DNA of 64,000 nucleotides from Struthio camelus. Taxonomy: Eukaryota > Chordata > Aves > Struthioniformes > Struthionidae. The notes under the pieces are model-generated. The model was not told the DNA's origin, made no database searches, and saw only the letters and a list, made by a program, of their open reading frames with translations. Positions 50,852 through 61,567 of the stretch are shown one piece after another (the first letter of the stretch is position 1; each line of letters opens with the position of its first letter). Location of the stretch: contig NC_090956.1 in assembly GCF_040807025.1 (NCBI RefSeq), forward strand, positions 6,126,517 through 6,190,516, in the 5' to 3' direction. The position numbers and the translations under genes were made by a program.

Positions 50852-53800
50852 GATCAAGCTCCAAGTTAAGCGCAAAGCAGCCAATTTCTGTATGCTCTTT
50901 CACTAAACAGCATCACTGTAAGGAGCCAGGCAGAATATTTTAACCAAAACGTTCCAACAAAGAAACTGCATCTGGCAATGACGCTGTGTTGGAAATTTCC
51001 TTACAATCAGCACAGCTAGAAAAAAGCTACTCCTGACAACAACAGCCTAATCTATACTAAAAAGCTTTTATCTACTCACTGGTTATAAGAAAAATCTTGT
51101 CCCTGGTTGTCGTTTTAAAATTAAACCAGACAAAACTCAAGAGCTAGATTTCAGCTAGTACCTCGATTCCAAAGGCAAGCTTTGCAAGCAGGCCATTTCC
51201 CTCTTATGCACAAAATGAAAAGCATCGCTCCCAAACCTGCAGCCTTTCCAAAAGTGAGGAACTGCATCCAAATATACTGACCTTTTGCTAAGCTCTAAAA
51301 TATGCAATAAGTGCAAATTGCAACAGCAGCTGGAACCTGCCCCGACATCTTGAATTCACATTCTCATTCGCTGAAGACTAGTGCTTAGCATATTTTTTAA
51401 ACAAATTTGCTCCCAGAAATCACGCCTCAGCCTGTAGCAAAGGCTGTGCTAGGGGACACAGTCCTAACCTGACCCAGGCGCACCACGTGAAGAGGGACTT
51501 CATACACAGCCGCTTCATCTTGCTGCCCTGCCTCTATCCCGTGCTGTGGGGTGAAACAGAAACACAGTTTGTCCTGGTCGTACAAAGGGCTTTTGTTTCC
51601 AGATTGGCTCCTAGCACCATAGCTTTCCCCAGGAAAACCTGGGTATGCAGTGCAGAATCAATCTGAGAAATGCCTGGATGTGGTGGAACCTGTGAAATAA
51701 CACCAAGAGTTTTAGTGTCCACCATACACTACATTCTTTCTCCGCTGCAGGCCCTGGAAGTGAACCTGATGCTATTTTGAGAATGCAAGATGAGGGCCAG
51801 AGAACTCAGATTTGAGGGGTCTAAATGAGCAGCGGAGGAACCAACGTGATCCTGATTCCTGCGCTTTGAAGCAGGGATGAGACACAGCTTCCAGCCTCCC
51901 TAAGCCAGGAGTTGCTGTAAACCCCCGATCCACGCGGTGAACGCTGGCCGGTGCGGGCTGCAGCCGTGGCGCGTGCGTTTGGGTCACCGTTTGCCTGCTA
52001 ACGGCAGCTGCATTTCAGAAAAGGAAAAAAAAAGCAAGCTGGCTTGGGGACTTGCAGCTGGAGAAAGCTCCACACCCACGGCAATAACCACTTTCTGTTC
52101 ATGGTTACACAACACAAACGTCTCCAGGACACAAGCGGGGCTTGTGGATAGGAGAACTGAGGAAAACGAAGCTCCGTTAACAGGGAGGAGCGACCATCCT
52201 AGAACTGACAGTCCATTGCAACATACTAATTGTAACTGTGAATAACAGCCCTCTGCTTATAGAAAAGAAAGGGCCAAAACTTGCATGTGTTTCACCCTAT
52301 CAAAACCTTATTGCCTTCACTTAAGCGTTTCAGATGCGCTCACCTGCCCAGGACCTGTGGATTGGTTTTGACATCTGACTGTACAGACATACACACATTC
52401 ACATATGCACACGCTCTCTACATCCAAGACACATGTAAAGATAATCAAGATCAAAACAGAAGTCTAGGCCATCCTGACTTGAGATAAGAACCTTTTTCCG
52501 GAAGACCTGCGTGCCCTGAACCATTGCTGGGTGTCTGTGCTACACCAATCCGGACCCCCGCCGTGCACGGCATTACTCAGCGCTCGGGAAATGCTTATAT
52601 ACACTTGCTTCATTGATTTCCCATTAACTAAAGGTCACTGAAGCCTTTGTAAAAAGCTTTATACTCTCAGCATGATTATTCTAGGTGACAAATACTTGTG
52701 ATTTACCCGAGAGCCAAAATATACACAGTCTGAAATCAATAAGGCATGCAAAGGTTGGGGGGGGGAAGACAGATAGCAGTGCCCGACATCACGCAAAAGG
52801 TCATCAGCACCATCTCTCCAGCACTTCCATCCCCTCTCTGATCCCGGCACGCAGCACGGACAAAGGCTGAGGTTCTTCTCTTCTCCTGCAGAAAAGGCCC
52901 TGGTTTTGGCAGTGGCGGAAAGCAGCTCTCCCTGCTGCTTTTGCAAAACAGTTTTCCCTGGCATTTCATCCCAGCTAACGCTGCTGGTTTAAACAAACGG
53001 GCTGGCCCTTCCAGTGCGTCCTTGCCTCGGTCTGGGCACAACTTGTGTGGCCAGTGAGCGACCTCCCGGACGTGGCTGCAGCCACAGCAGCACGGATGGT
53101 GCCCCAGGTGCAGAGCTCAAGGGCTGGGGAAGCTGCAAGCTTTCCTCTTCCAATACAGGCAAGAAATACCCTAGCCCAATGCTATTTTTAGTCTGCTTCT
53201 AAGTAACTGCTCGTTCGGTCTACTTCTGAAGGTCCCACCACCATTCCTAAAGCCACATCTATTGCAGATAATCTGACCCTGCGACCCCCGCACCAGAACT
53301 CCTTGGATTTTGCACACCCCACTCTGATGAGCTTTCAGGACACAGTTGTCCAATATCTATAACATTTCTCATCTTCCCTCCTTTGGCCCTGCTCCTACCC
53401 TTGGAGAAAACAGACCAGGCAGGCCTCCTGCTGCAGAAGACAGCACTTGGCTTCCCAGCATTCCCACTCGCCCTTCGAAGCATTTGCCCGCTTTTTGGCG
53501 GTTCGGTTTTACTTAAAGATGCCCTCAACTCTCCCTACCCTTCTTATCCTTCAGAAACACATCCCCAGCTCTGCTCCCCTCCCTGCTGAACCACTCTTTT
53601 GGCTGCTGCTGCCGCCTTTTTGACACACATTTTACTGGCTCTTCTCTATTCCCTGCCCTCCTCCCATTTTTCCACAGAGAACTGTCCAGGGTCCAAACAA
53701 AACAAGACTCGATCCCAATCACATTTTCTTCCATTTTGAATTCCTGCAATGACAGAGAACTAAATCCTGAAACTGGAGCCTCTCTGCCACAAAAACGCAG

Positions 53801-54547
53801 CTTTGCCAAAGCTGCGTGTGATCCATCTGCCTGGGGGATAAAGTACGAGATTTGGGAAGGCACTGTCTGGCGGGTCGGGAAAAGCCTCCCTCGTTCAGCA
53901 CACGGGTCTGACAGGGCTGGGAGCAGTTGGACACCGGCGCAGTCTGGCACTTAGATCCAGCATTTCCTGAGGACGAGAACCTGCAACAAAATTGTGACAC
54001 CCTTTTGCTAGGTGAAAAGCAACAGCCTCTTTAATGTTCATGAATGTCTTAGCTGAGTCCCCTCTGCTCTTCTCCGTCCCCTGCGGAAAGTCAAGGATCC
54101 CCAGCATTTGCCAAGATGGAGAAAGACACCTTGTTTGGAGGGGACGGCACGCTCTATGCCTCTTGGAGCTGCCTGGAAGCTGGCCAGGAACTGAGCCCTA
54201 GCAAAAGCCGTGACTCTTGTGCGCTTCCTCAGCCGAGCATTGCCCATGGATCGGTACGAGCCCCCGAGCTCTCCAAAGGGCAAGCGCTTCTTGAGTCAAC
54301 ACAGACGTTTTTCATGGCAACAAGCTTCTGGATCTCACCCTGTGGTGAGGAAAGTCTGGATTTAGATGTTTTTGCATGGCTTTCTCGGCAGCATGCTGCG
54401 GCCTTGCTCACCAACGCTCCCCCGCACTAGGCACCGCTGTTTCAGCTCCTCCGCCCGCAGACCCCAAAACCTCCCGCGGACACGGCTCCCACCTAGGAGC
54501 CCTTCAGGAAGGAGGCGTCTCCAATCCCCCTTCATGGGGGACAAGCT

Positions 54548-54645
54548 GAAGAGAGCTTGAGCAACTTGCTACAGAACATACAGCAAACGAGCAGCAGAGC
54601 TGCTAATTGATACCATGCTCCTCAGATCTCTGCCTTACGGTCCAA
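54548..54645 (+). mobile_element. MIR-like (CORE-SINE) relic
   Basis: The words run in MIR order: GCTTGAGCAACTTGC, ACAGCAAACGAG, GCAGAGCTGCTAATTGA, then CTCCTCAGATCTCTG. They correspond to the conserved MIR stretch through the tRNA-unrelated core and its 3' part. Diverged and 5'-truncated. Confidence 0.5.
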
Positions 54646-55549
54646 GGAGGACACAGGCTGCCTGCAGGCGTATTAAGCATTGACATTTTTCAGAGTTCAA
54701 GGATTTGGTCTGGCCCTGCTGGGAGAAGGAACAAGGGGAACTGTTGGGACCAGCCACAGCTAGATCACGCAGCAGCTCGGCGGGCTGGGCACGCGTCCAC
54801 AGCAGAAGTCCTGGGCTTGGCGCATCTGTACCTGCAGCAGCTTCTGCAAGGGAAGCTCCTGCAGCCCCTCAATGCACCACGTGGGCTTCAGTCTCTGACC
54901 ACATCCGTGGCACCCTATCAGCACCCTGCTCTCCTCAGGATCCCAAAAGCAACGACACAACAGCTGAAAACTCAAAGGGAAAAGTCGGGAAGAAATAATC
55001 TAAGATACAAGTGGGGGAGCGACGGTGCCTGCACAGCCCGCTCACCTGCCCCAGTCTGACCGAGTCGCACTGGGGAACCAGGGCAGTCCTGCAGGCGTTA
55101 TTCTGTTAGCACCTATAGATTATTTTTAAAATATCTCTTTTCATATGGCCTTTTCAGAGGCTTTGGCATTCCTGTGACAGGAATTCAATTTTTAATCTCA
55201 CAGAACAGTTTACAAAGAAACAAAAAGCCTACAGAGAGGTGATTGCTTTCCATTGAACATTAGGGCAGCTTTCTCAAGGGGTTTCTGGGGCCCCAAGGGC
55301 CAGGTCTGCTCCTGAATTCCTGCTCGCTTCAGAGTGAGACTCCGCATCCCTGCACCTGGTGACAGCAAATGACACAGAGACCTGTCACCGTCCCTCTGCT
55401 GATACCACTCCAGAAGCGAGGAAGTGACACCTTCAGATGCAGCAACTGTGTTTTTGGAGTGCTGTGGAGCAAGGAGGACCCCGTTTCCAGGTTTTATTCC
55501 AGGCGGGAGCATGCACAAAGCCACAGCCAGAAGGGCTGATAGCAGGTTT

Positions 55550-56000
55550 TGCTTGTGCCTCGCTTGGCCGTTTCTCGGGGCTCGCCGGCACGGCAGCGGG
55601 AGAGCCGGCTCTGCTGCCCCGAGTCCATCAGCCCTGGCGGTGCGGGGAACTGCCACCACCGGGTGACACGAGAGACTGAGCTGCCCGACCCAGGGGGAGC
55701 AGCGAGCCCGGCTGGGAAGAGCCGGTGCCGCTCGTCAGAGCCTGAGAACAGCAAACGGCTTTCAGACGGACCACCACGGAGCTGCCGCGCGGCGCTGGCT
55801 CCCCGCTGCTGCGGCCCCAGCGCTGCGCACAGACCCGGCACCTGCAGCGAGAGGCTCGGCCCCGAGCCCCCCGCCACCGTCCCGGGCCGGGCACTGCCCG
55901 CCAGCACAGCCCTCCAGCCCACCGTGCACGGGGACCGCTCTGCTGGCACAGCCGAAGGCTTGCCAGCGCCCACAAGGGCAAACTTCAACCTCCAAAGCAC
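55550..56000. promoter_or_regulatory. Second CpG-rich block in the gene-poor interval
   Basis: About 450 bases of high GC and CpG (for example around 55795-55890), followed by AT-richer DNA. It lies about 5.5 kb beyond the CHST12 leader exon on the 3' side of that gene, so it is not in the usual place for the CHST12 promoter. No family-like reading frame was recognised in it. It could be a promoter of an unannotated RNA or simply GC-rich intergenic DNA. Confidence 0.3.
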
Positions 56001-59000
56001 GTCCCGGGTTTGATTTAATCAAGGAGAGGTTGCACGAGCTGCATGACCCCTGCTCCGGCCTCAGCCGTGACCTGCCCTCCCCTTTTCTTCCCGAAACAGC
56101 CCGCTATCAGTGACTTTAGTAAATTCTGCCCCACTCCCCATTTTCTTTTTTCTTCCAGAGAATTTCCTAGCAAGAGCAACATGGTCAATCCTTTAAATTT
56201 GAGTGACACAACTTGCCCGTTAAGTCCCCGCACAGCCCACCCTCCCTGGCACTGTTTTGCACCGCAGCCACACACGGCTCTGCCAAGTCACCGGCTTTCC
56301 CGCGGACCGCGGCGAGGTCCGGCTTACATAAGAGGGAACAAACTCCCTTTTCTTCCCCACCCTTTCAATGCTGCCATTCATCCCTGCCTACCATCCTTCC
56401 AGTGCCACCTTGAGAGATTCAACACGCACAGCCAAAACACTTCATCTCACACGTTTTCCCAGGGCAGCTCGTAGCCGGGTACGTTGTCCGCAGGTAATGG
56501 GGCTGCAACGTTGTCCTCCTAACTTGTGAGTGACTTAAAAGGTTAAAGCAAAAGCTGTCGAGACGCAAAGGCACCCACGCGTAATGGACGCTCTGCGTCC
56601 TGGCAGGGCCACGTCGCTCCTCAGAAAGCAAAGGGCTGCGAGCCCTTCCCCGAGCATGCAAGCAAGGCAGGTAGTCGCTGCAGGGCCAGGCCGCGTGCGT
56701 CGTGCCACGGCAGTGAATACAGCATCGTACAGCACGGGACTGACCCTGCAGAAGGGCTGCACGAAGGCTTTGGCTCGGATGCTGAGCAAGCACTATGGCT
56801 GGTCTCAGCTCGACCTGGCTCAAAACATCTTGGTCAAACCCCAGGTTATTTTTGCATCTGCGCCATCTGTTCTGCCTGGTTAAAGACACTGTGCTGACTT
56901 TGGGCAAGTGGTCATCACTGGGGAAAAGAAAGTTAGGAGAGGAACAGGACATAATTTTGCAGGCTGAGCATGAAACAACAAAGCCAGGTTTATGCAGACG
57001 TGAACAGGCCATTTCAAGGCATTTTTCCTGTCCTCTGTAAAATCAGTACTAGCATCATAACCATCTAAACTCCAGGACTTTCAGGCTTCTTTTGACTTCT
57101 GTCCAGTATGGATGCATACTGCCTGGCCTTGCTAATCATTCTGCCACTATTTTTCAAATACTGAATTCCAGTTCCTTCAGGAAACAGGGGGGAGGGAGCC
57201 GTGGCTGGTTTTGAGCTCTTTGTCCTTCTCTCTCCCCCACACACTCGCATATCATGAGAACAGAGCAAGAAACCCACAAAAAATGCACATTCCCAAAGCC
57301 GGAGGCTCTGTCCCAGTTCTGGCAGCACAGTGGTCCTACCACAACCCAGTCGCCTTTGACTTCCTAACAATACGCTCACAGCGGTGGAAGGGCGGGGAGA
57401 AGGCTTCAAAGGAAAAGAGCAGCAAGGAACAAGCTATTTTGAACCTAGAAGCCGTTCACTGCAGAGGGAACCCTCCGTATCCGAGCCATATCGCTCCTCC
57501 CCACCAGCGTCCCCAAGAGCGGCAACGGGAGACGTGGCAAGAGCTAGCAGCACCAGGGCTTCGGTCAAATGGTCAAACCGATCAAACGGCTTAACCGCCA
57601 ACGCAGCCTGGACTTCGCAGGGGGAGAGCGCGGAAGACTGAGTCCCCTCGGACTCACGGCATCCTTGCATCTTCCTGCCTGCAGGCACTTGATGAAGCGC
57701 TAGTATCACCCAGAGCTTGCAGGTAGCTTGCTGAGCCTTGCCCACAGGGCGCTGCAGAGCTCAGGGCAACACAGGGTGGCATTAGCACACAACGCTGGCA
57801 TTTACCCTAGAGCTGCCCTTTAACTAGCTTTTGTGGGGAGGGAGAAGAGGAATCAGTGCACAGTCTCCCCTCTCTGGCTGAGGTTTGCAAGTAAAGGGAG
57901 AATTTTTCTCCTATCACTGTTAAAACACAAGGCAGCTATATAGCTGTTAAAACACAGGATACGCTCTCCTGTCACACACAGCAGCTGCCGTGCAACATTT
58001 GCAGCCATTTTACGTGTTCTCTGCCGATTGCACAACCAGGACGCTGCTGCCGCCGAAGACAATGGTTTAGAAGGATAACACCCTGCAACCAATTTTCTCC
58101 AACCAGAATGACTTATATCCCACTGGCAACCTTGAAAACACGCTCCTGCCTTGCGACCATCACAAGAACGCTCTGCCTGGGACAAGCCACAGCCATCAAT
58201 CACAGGACTGGGGGTGTGGATGTGGGCACAAGGGCCTGTTCGCAAGGCGAGTGTAGTGGGGGGACCTGGGCAGAGGATTGATCAGAGGGGCAGGGAGATG
58301 CAGCCAGGGCAGGACTCGATCAGCAGGTGGGGGGGAAGCAGCTGCAAGGAAATTTTCACAGCTCCGACTACGTTGTCTTTGGCAACGCATCTGCACTATG
58401 TTCCTAGCTGTTCACGTCTGCAAATACTAAGCACCAATTAGATTCACGCTAAACAAAAAACAAAAAAACACATTGCAAAGACAACAGATGAAAACATCCA
58501 TGCTATAACTGTGAAGAGCAGGATGAACCCACCCTCAGGAAATGTAAACGTAACAGGAACCAAGAGACTCCTGGGATTACCAATTACAGAAGACAAGATT
58601 CTCAACATCTTTCTGTTTTGCAGCAATTAGCTAGTAACGAGAAAAAAAAAAACCCTGAACAGATCAACACTCTTCTATTATTAGTTTTAAATAATGACTC
58701 AGAAACAGGAACTTCCTTTTTCCCCAAGCTGCAAAGAGCCAAGCACTGAGAACCTGATCATGGCTTCAGGCTGATTCAAACTGCAAGCATCTCTGCAGAA
58801 AGTACAGGAGAGAGGCGTGAATACGATGAGAAACAGATCCTTTGCTTCTAGCATAACTACTAGCTATTACCTTTAAATTGTAGGTAAGAAGTGTGATACA
58901 GGGTATTCACTAGGAGGAGCAGGCAATGCAAAGAGTCACATGTACACACAGACAGGAGCAAGGAGAGAGGAAAAGCCATGCCGGCCGATGGACTCGGAAA

Positions 59001-59790
59001 TAAACCGGGTAAAAAGCCAGTTTAAAGAAGTCTGCTTAGAATAAGAGGCTGTCTCCCGAGGCCTGCCTGATATTAATCACTGATACCATCTACAGCCCAG
59101 GGAAATAATTAACATTTCAGCTCCAAAAGAGTTCCCTGCCAAATCTGCTAAGCAGCCAGTTTTTGCAAAGCAATTCAGAGCAAGGATGGAAACACAGATT
59201 CAGCTGATGAGACACAAGAAGTATCTCTAAAAGCATTAATTTTCTTTGGGAAGCAGCTCACATGCTCCTAGCACAGTGGGCAACCATCACTCCTGCAGCG
59301 GTACCCAGCAAGGCACACGATTAAATCTGCATCAGTCATTCGGGATAAAGAGAAACGCAGTAGATGAGGACACAGTGCCACAAGCAGCGACTAGCGCTCT
59401 GAGAACAAATCACCTTTGAGTTTACCTGGACACAAGCTGATCAAAAGGAATTTGTATTTTTTCTTCTTCCAGGGATAACTACCCGCATCCCTGCCATGTC
59501 CCCTTAAAGCACTCCCAGCAATGGGGATACGATACAATCCCAGAGGGAACTGCCCTAGCTGAATGCACTAATGACCAGGCCACGGGGCAGCGTGTGTCAC
59601 CACGGCACTGGCATTCTTCCAGTACCGTTCACCAGGGCTGGGCCAGGACCTATCCAGCCTGCCCTAAACCCAGCTCAGAGCTGCTACCAGCAGACATGGC
59701 TGGTAAAGGTATCATCAACAAACCCCAAAGAGATTCGAGTGCCCTACAAACCTCCATAGCAAATTGCCCTGAAACAACACACAGAGGCAG
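56000..59790. other. Intergenic, downstream of CHST12
   Basis: No supportable gene. It contains a possible antisense MIR-like fragment near 56885-56945 (CTTTGGGCAAGT word) and a 197-codon minus-strand open frame (56419-57012) without domain resemblance. AT content rises toward the CHST12 3' end. Confidence 0.45.
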
Positions 59791-59826
59791 ATGCATCATT
59801 TCTTGCAGTTTTTCTTTGACTTTTTT

Positions 59827-59832
59827 TTTATT
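59827..59832 (-). terminator. CHST12 polyadenylation signal
   Basis: TTTATT on the plus strand is AATAAA on the CHST12 strand, about 380 bases past the CHST12 stop codon. Cleavage would fall near 59800-59815. It is the first canonical hexamer I noticed downstream of the gene on this strand. Confidence 0.55.
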
Positions 59833-60212
59833 CCTTCCCTCCCTTTGCCACAACACACACTTCGTATTAAATATCTGAAATATATTAATTTTTAAAAAGT
59901 ATTAATAAAAAGCTACTGAAGGACACAGCTGGCAGAGTGACCGAGGGCAGAGACCCACTTCAAAACATCAGGACATTTAAAAAAAAAAAAAACAATGATA
60001 ACAAAAAAACCCAGGCATCTTTTGCATATGCGCAGCTGCCTGCAATATCCCGGACTCTGGCATTATTGCAAAAATGGAAGGGGAAGCAGTAGAAAAAATA
60101 GATTCCATTGTACCAACCTGTATGAGAAAGGGAGTTAAGAGCAAAAATGAGGAGGCTTTAGACATTTTTGGTATTTCAGATGTTCCCTCCCACCCCTACC
60201 ATCCAATCACTT

Positions 60213-61472
60213 TTAATCTTTAAGCAAATTTTCTGGCTTGGGATAGCCAAACAGCACAAAATCTGCTTCGTAAAGCTTGTAGAGCTGTCGTCTCCAAGCC
60301 AGCGGGATTTTGGCAAACCAGTCATCCTCCCAGCTGCTGGCAGTCCTGTTCCGGTAGCTGGGGGGGAAGCGAAGCAGCCTGTCCACTTTGAGGAGCTGCA
60401 ACAGATGAGCAGCATCCTCATCCAGCGTCTCCAGCTTCCCAATAAAGTCATAGTCTATTTGGCACGGGTGGCACAGCCGGTAAACCTGCCTCCAGTGCTC
60501 ATTGAAGGGGGCCATCTTCTCTGTCCGGGGGTCCAGTAAGTACTGGATGAAGTCAGAAAAGGAGACTTTGAGGCCTGCCCCGAAGGCCTCACTGACTGAG
60601 GTGGGGAGGTTGGTATGGTTGGAGTAGAGCTTTAGCATAGGAATGGCAAAACGCCGGTAGAACTCCTCATTCTCCAGCTCAAATTTGCTGCGAAAGGCAG
60701 ATATAAGGCGGACAAAGGGGTCCCGTACAAAGAGAAACTTAGTGTACTTCTTCAGCTTGATCTTCATGAGGTGCCGGGAGAACTTCCCATAGCGGCGCCA
60801 GAATTTGTTAAAAGTCAGGTGGGTGCTGGTATTGTGGACATGTTCCCGCGGGATATCCAGAGGGTCCCGGTATGGGACCCCCTGGTCCAGCAGGCTCTCA
60901 CTTAGCACAATCATCACTCGTTTCCAGTTGGTGCAGGCCACCTTGGGGACATAACAGTAGATGATGCCGTGGCGGTCGTCCACGATGAGGTGGTTGAGTT
61001 CGTAGTTGGGGATGTCATCAAAGGAGCGCTCCTTGGTGGGGAAGGTAAAGCTGGAATTGGCACAAAACTCCCGCAGCGTTCTCTGCCTCTCTACCTGCAG
61101 TTTTTCTTGGTCCAAGCTGGCTCTGGCGTCGCGTGTAGACCAGTCATAGCCTCGCACATTCTCCTCCAAATTGCTTGCCGCAGGCTTGCTGGAGCCCTGG
61201 AGGAGTGGCTGCTCTGTCTTTTTGCTGATAGAGCTGTTCTGTTTCAGGCTCGAACTAAGCAGCTTTGCCAAAAATTCATCCACATCTGGCAAGGCTTCCC
61301 AGTCTGCACCCTCAGCGATACCAGGGATGGCCCCTGGGGAGTGAGGCCTGGAGAAGGACGTATGCAGGTAGAAGTGAGCTGTTCCCACGTTGTCCCAGTA
61401 CACGATGATCAGGAGGATCATGAAGATGGAGATCAGCACCACAGAGAGACGGAGGAGCCGTGCTTTGGTCAT
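60213..61472 (-). CDS. CHST12: Carbohydrate sulfotransferase 12 (chondroitin/dermatan 4-O-sulfotransferase 2)
   Basis: Golgi type II membrane enzyme that transfers sulfate from PAPS to the 4-position of N-acetylgalactosamine in chondroitin and desulfated dermatan. The frame encodes 419 residues; human CHST12 has 414 and matches along its length by recognition. A short cytoplasmic start (MTKARLLR) is followed by a membrane anchor at about residues 9-25, a variable stem to about 105, then the sulfotransferase domain. The 5'-phosphosulfate loop is PKVACTNWKR (176-185) and the 3'-phosphate site is FVRDPFVRLIS (248-258). Asn139, Asn214, Asn285 and Asn375 are potential N-glycosylation sites. The whole protein lies in one exon, as in mammals. 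The start has A at -3. Gene order next to GRIFIN agrees with mammals, except for the receptor gene in between. Confidence 0.98.
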   Translation of the reverse strand: MTKARLLRLSVVLISIFMILLIIVYWDNVGTAHFYLHTSFSRPHSPGAIPGIAEGADWEALPDVDEFLAKLLSSSLKQNSSISKKTEQPLLQGSSKPAASNLEENVRGYDWSTRDARASLDQEKLQVERQRTLREFCANSSFTFPTKERSFDDIPNYELNHLIVDDRHGIIYCYVPKVACTNWKRVMIVLSESLLDQGVPYRDPLDIPREHVHNTSTHLTFNKFWRRYGKFSRHLMKIKLKKYTKFLFVRDPFVRLISAFRSKFELENEEFYRRFAIPMLKLYSNHTNLPTSVSEAFGAGLKVSFSDFIQYLLDPRTEKMAPFNEHWRQVYRLCHPCQIDYDFIGKLETLDEDAAHLLQLLKVDRLLRFPPSYRNRTASSWEDDWFAKIPLAWRRQLYKLYEADFVLFGYPKPENLLKD

Positions 61473-61499
61473 CCTGACAGCTACTGTGATAGCTGGCTT

Positions 61500-61505
61500 T
61501 CACAT
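61500..61505 (-). promoter_or_regulatory. Start-stop element (ATG-TGA) in CHST12 leader
   Basis: ATG is directly followed by TGA, 27 bases before the CHST12 start codon. Start-stop upstream frames can hold initiating ribosomes and lower downstream translation. The context is weak (C at -3), so leaky scanning is likely. Confidence 0.35.
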
Positions 61506-61509
61506 CAGT

Positions 61510-61548
61510 TCACCTCCGGCTTGCAGAGTGAGGCTTGGGTTCCAGCAT
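61510..61548 (-). CDS. Upstream ORF in CHST12 leader (12 codons)
   Basis: An ATG with A at -3 opens 12 codons and stops at TGA, 37 bases before the main start codon. It is the first ATG of the leader in this exon. It would be expected to reduce CHST12 translation unless ribosomes reinitiate. Translation is inferred, not shown. Confidence 0.35.
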   Translation of the reverse strand: MLEPKPHSASRR

Positions 61549-61567
61549 GGTGCTGCAGACCAGGAGC

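Larger units (their letters stand above)
46960..55550. other. Intergenic, right part of the gene-poor interval
   Basis: About 8.6 kb with no recognised gene. It contains two MIR-like relics (near 48.93-49.0 and 54.55-54.65 kb), long homopolymers at 49172-49188 (T), 50228-50244 (G) and 50834-50851 (A), and scattered CpG-richer patches at about 47.5-47.75 and 49.9-50.06 kb. Short open frames in the GC-rich patches look like chance. Confidence 0.45.
61473..61567 (-). other. CHST12 5' leader part of the coding exon
   Basis: On the minus strand a pyrimidine-rich tract ending TACCTTTCCAG places a 3' splice site at 61568-61569, so this exon begins at 61567 with 95 bases of 5' UTR. At least one upstream non-coding exon must lie further right. 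The leader contains two short upstream frames (listed separately). Confidence 0.65.

Noticed and set aside
56419-57012. 197-codon minus-strand open frame
   Set aside because: No domain or family resemblance, no promoter or splice support and scattered Cys/Arg composition; it also overlaps a possible MIR-like fragment.
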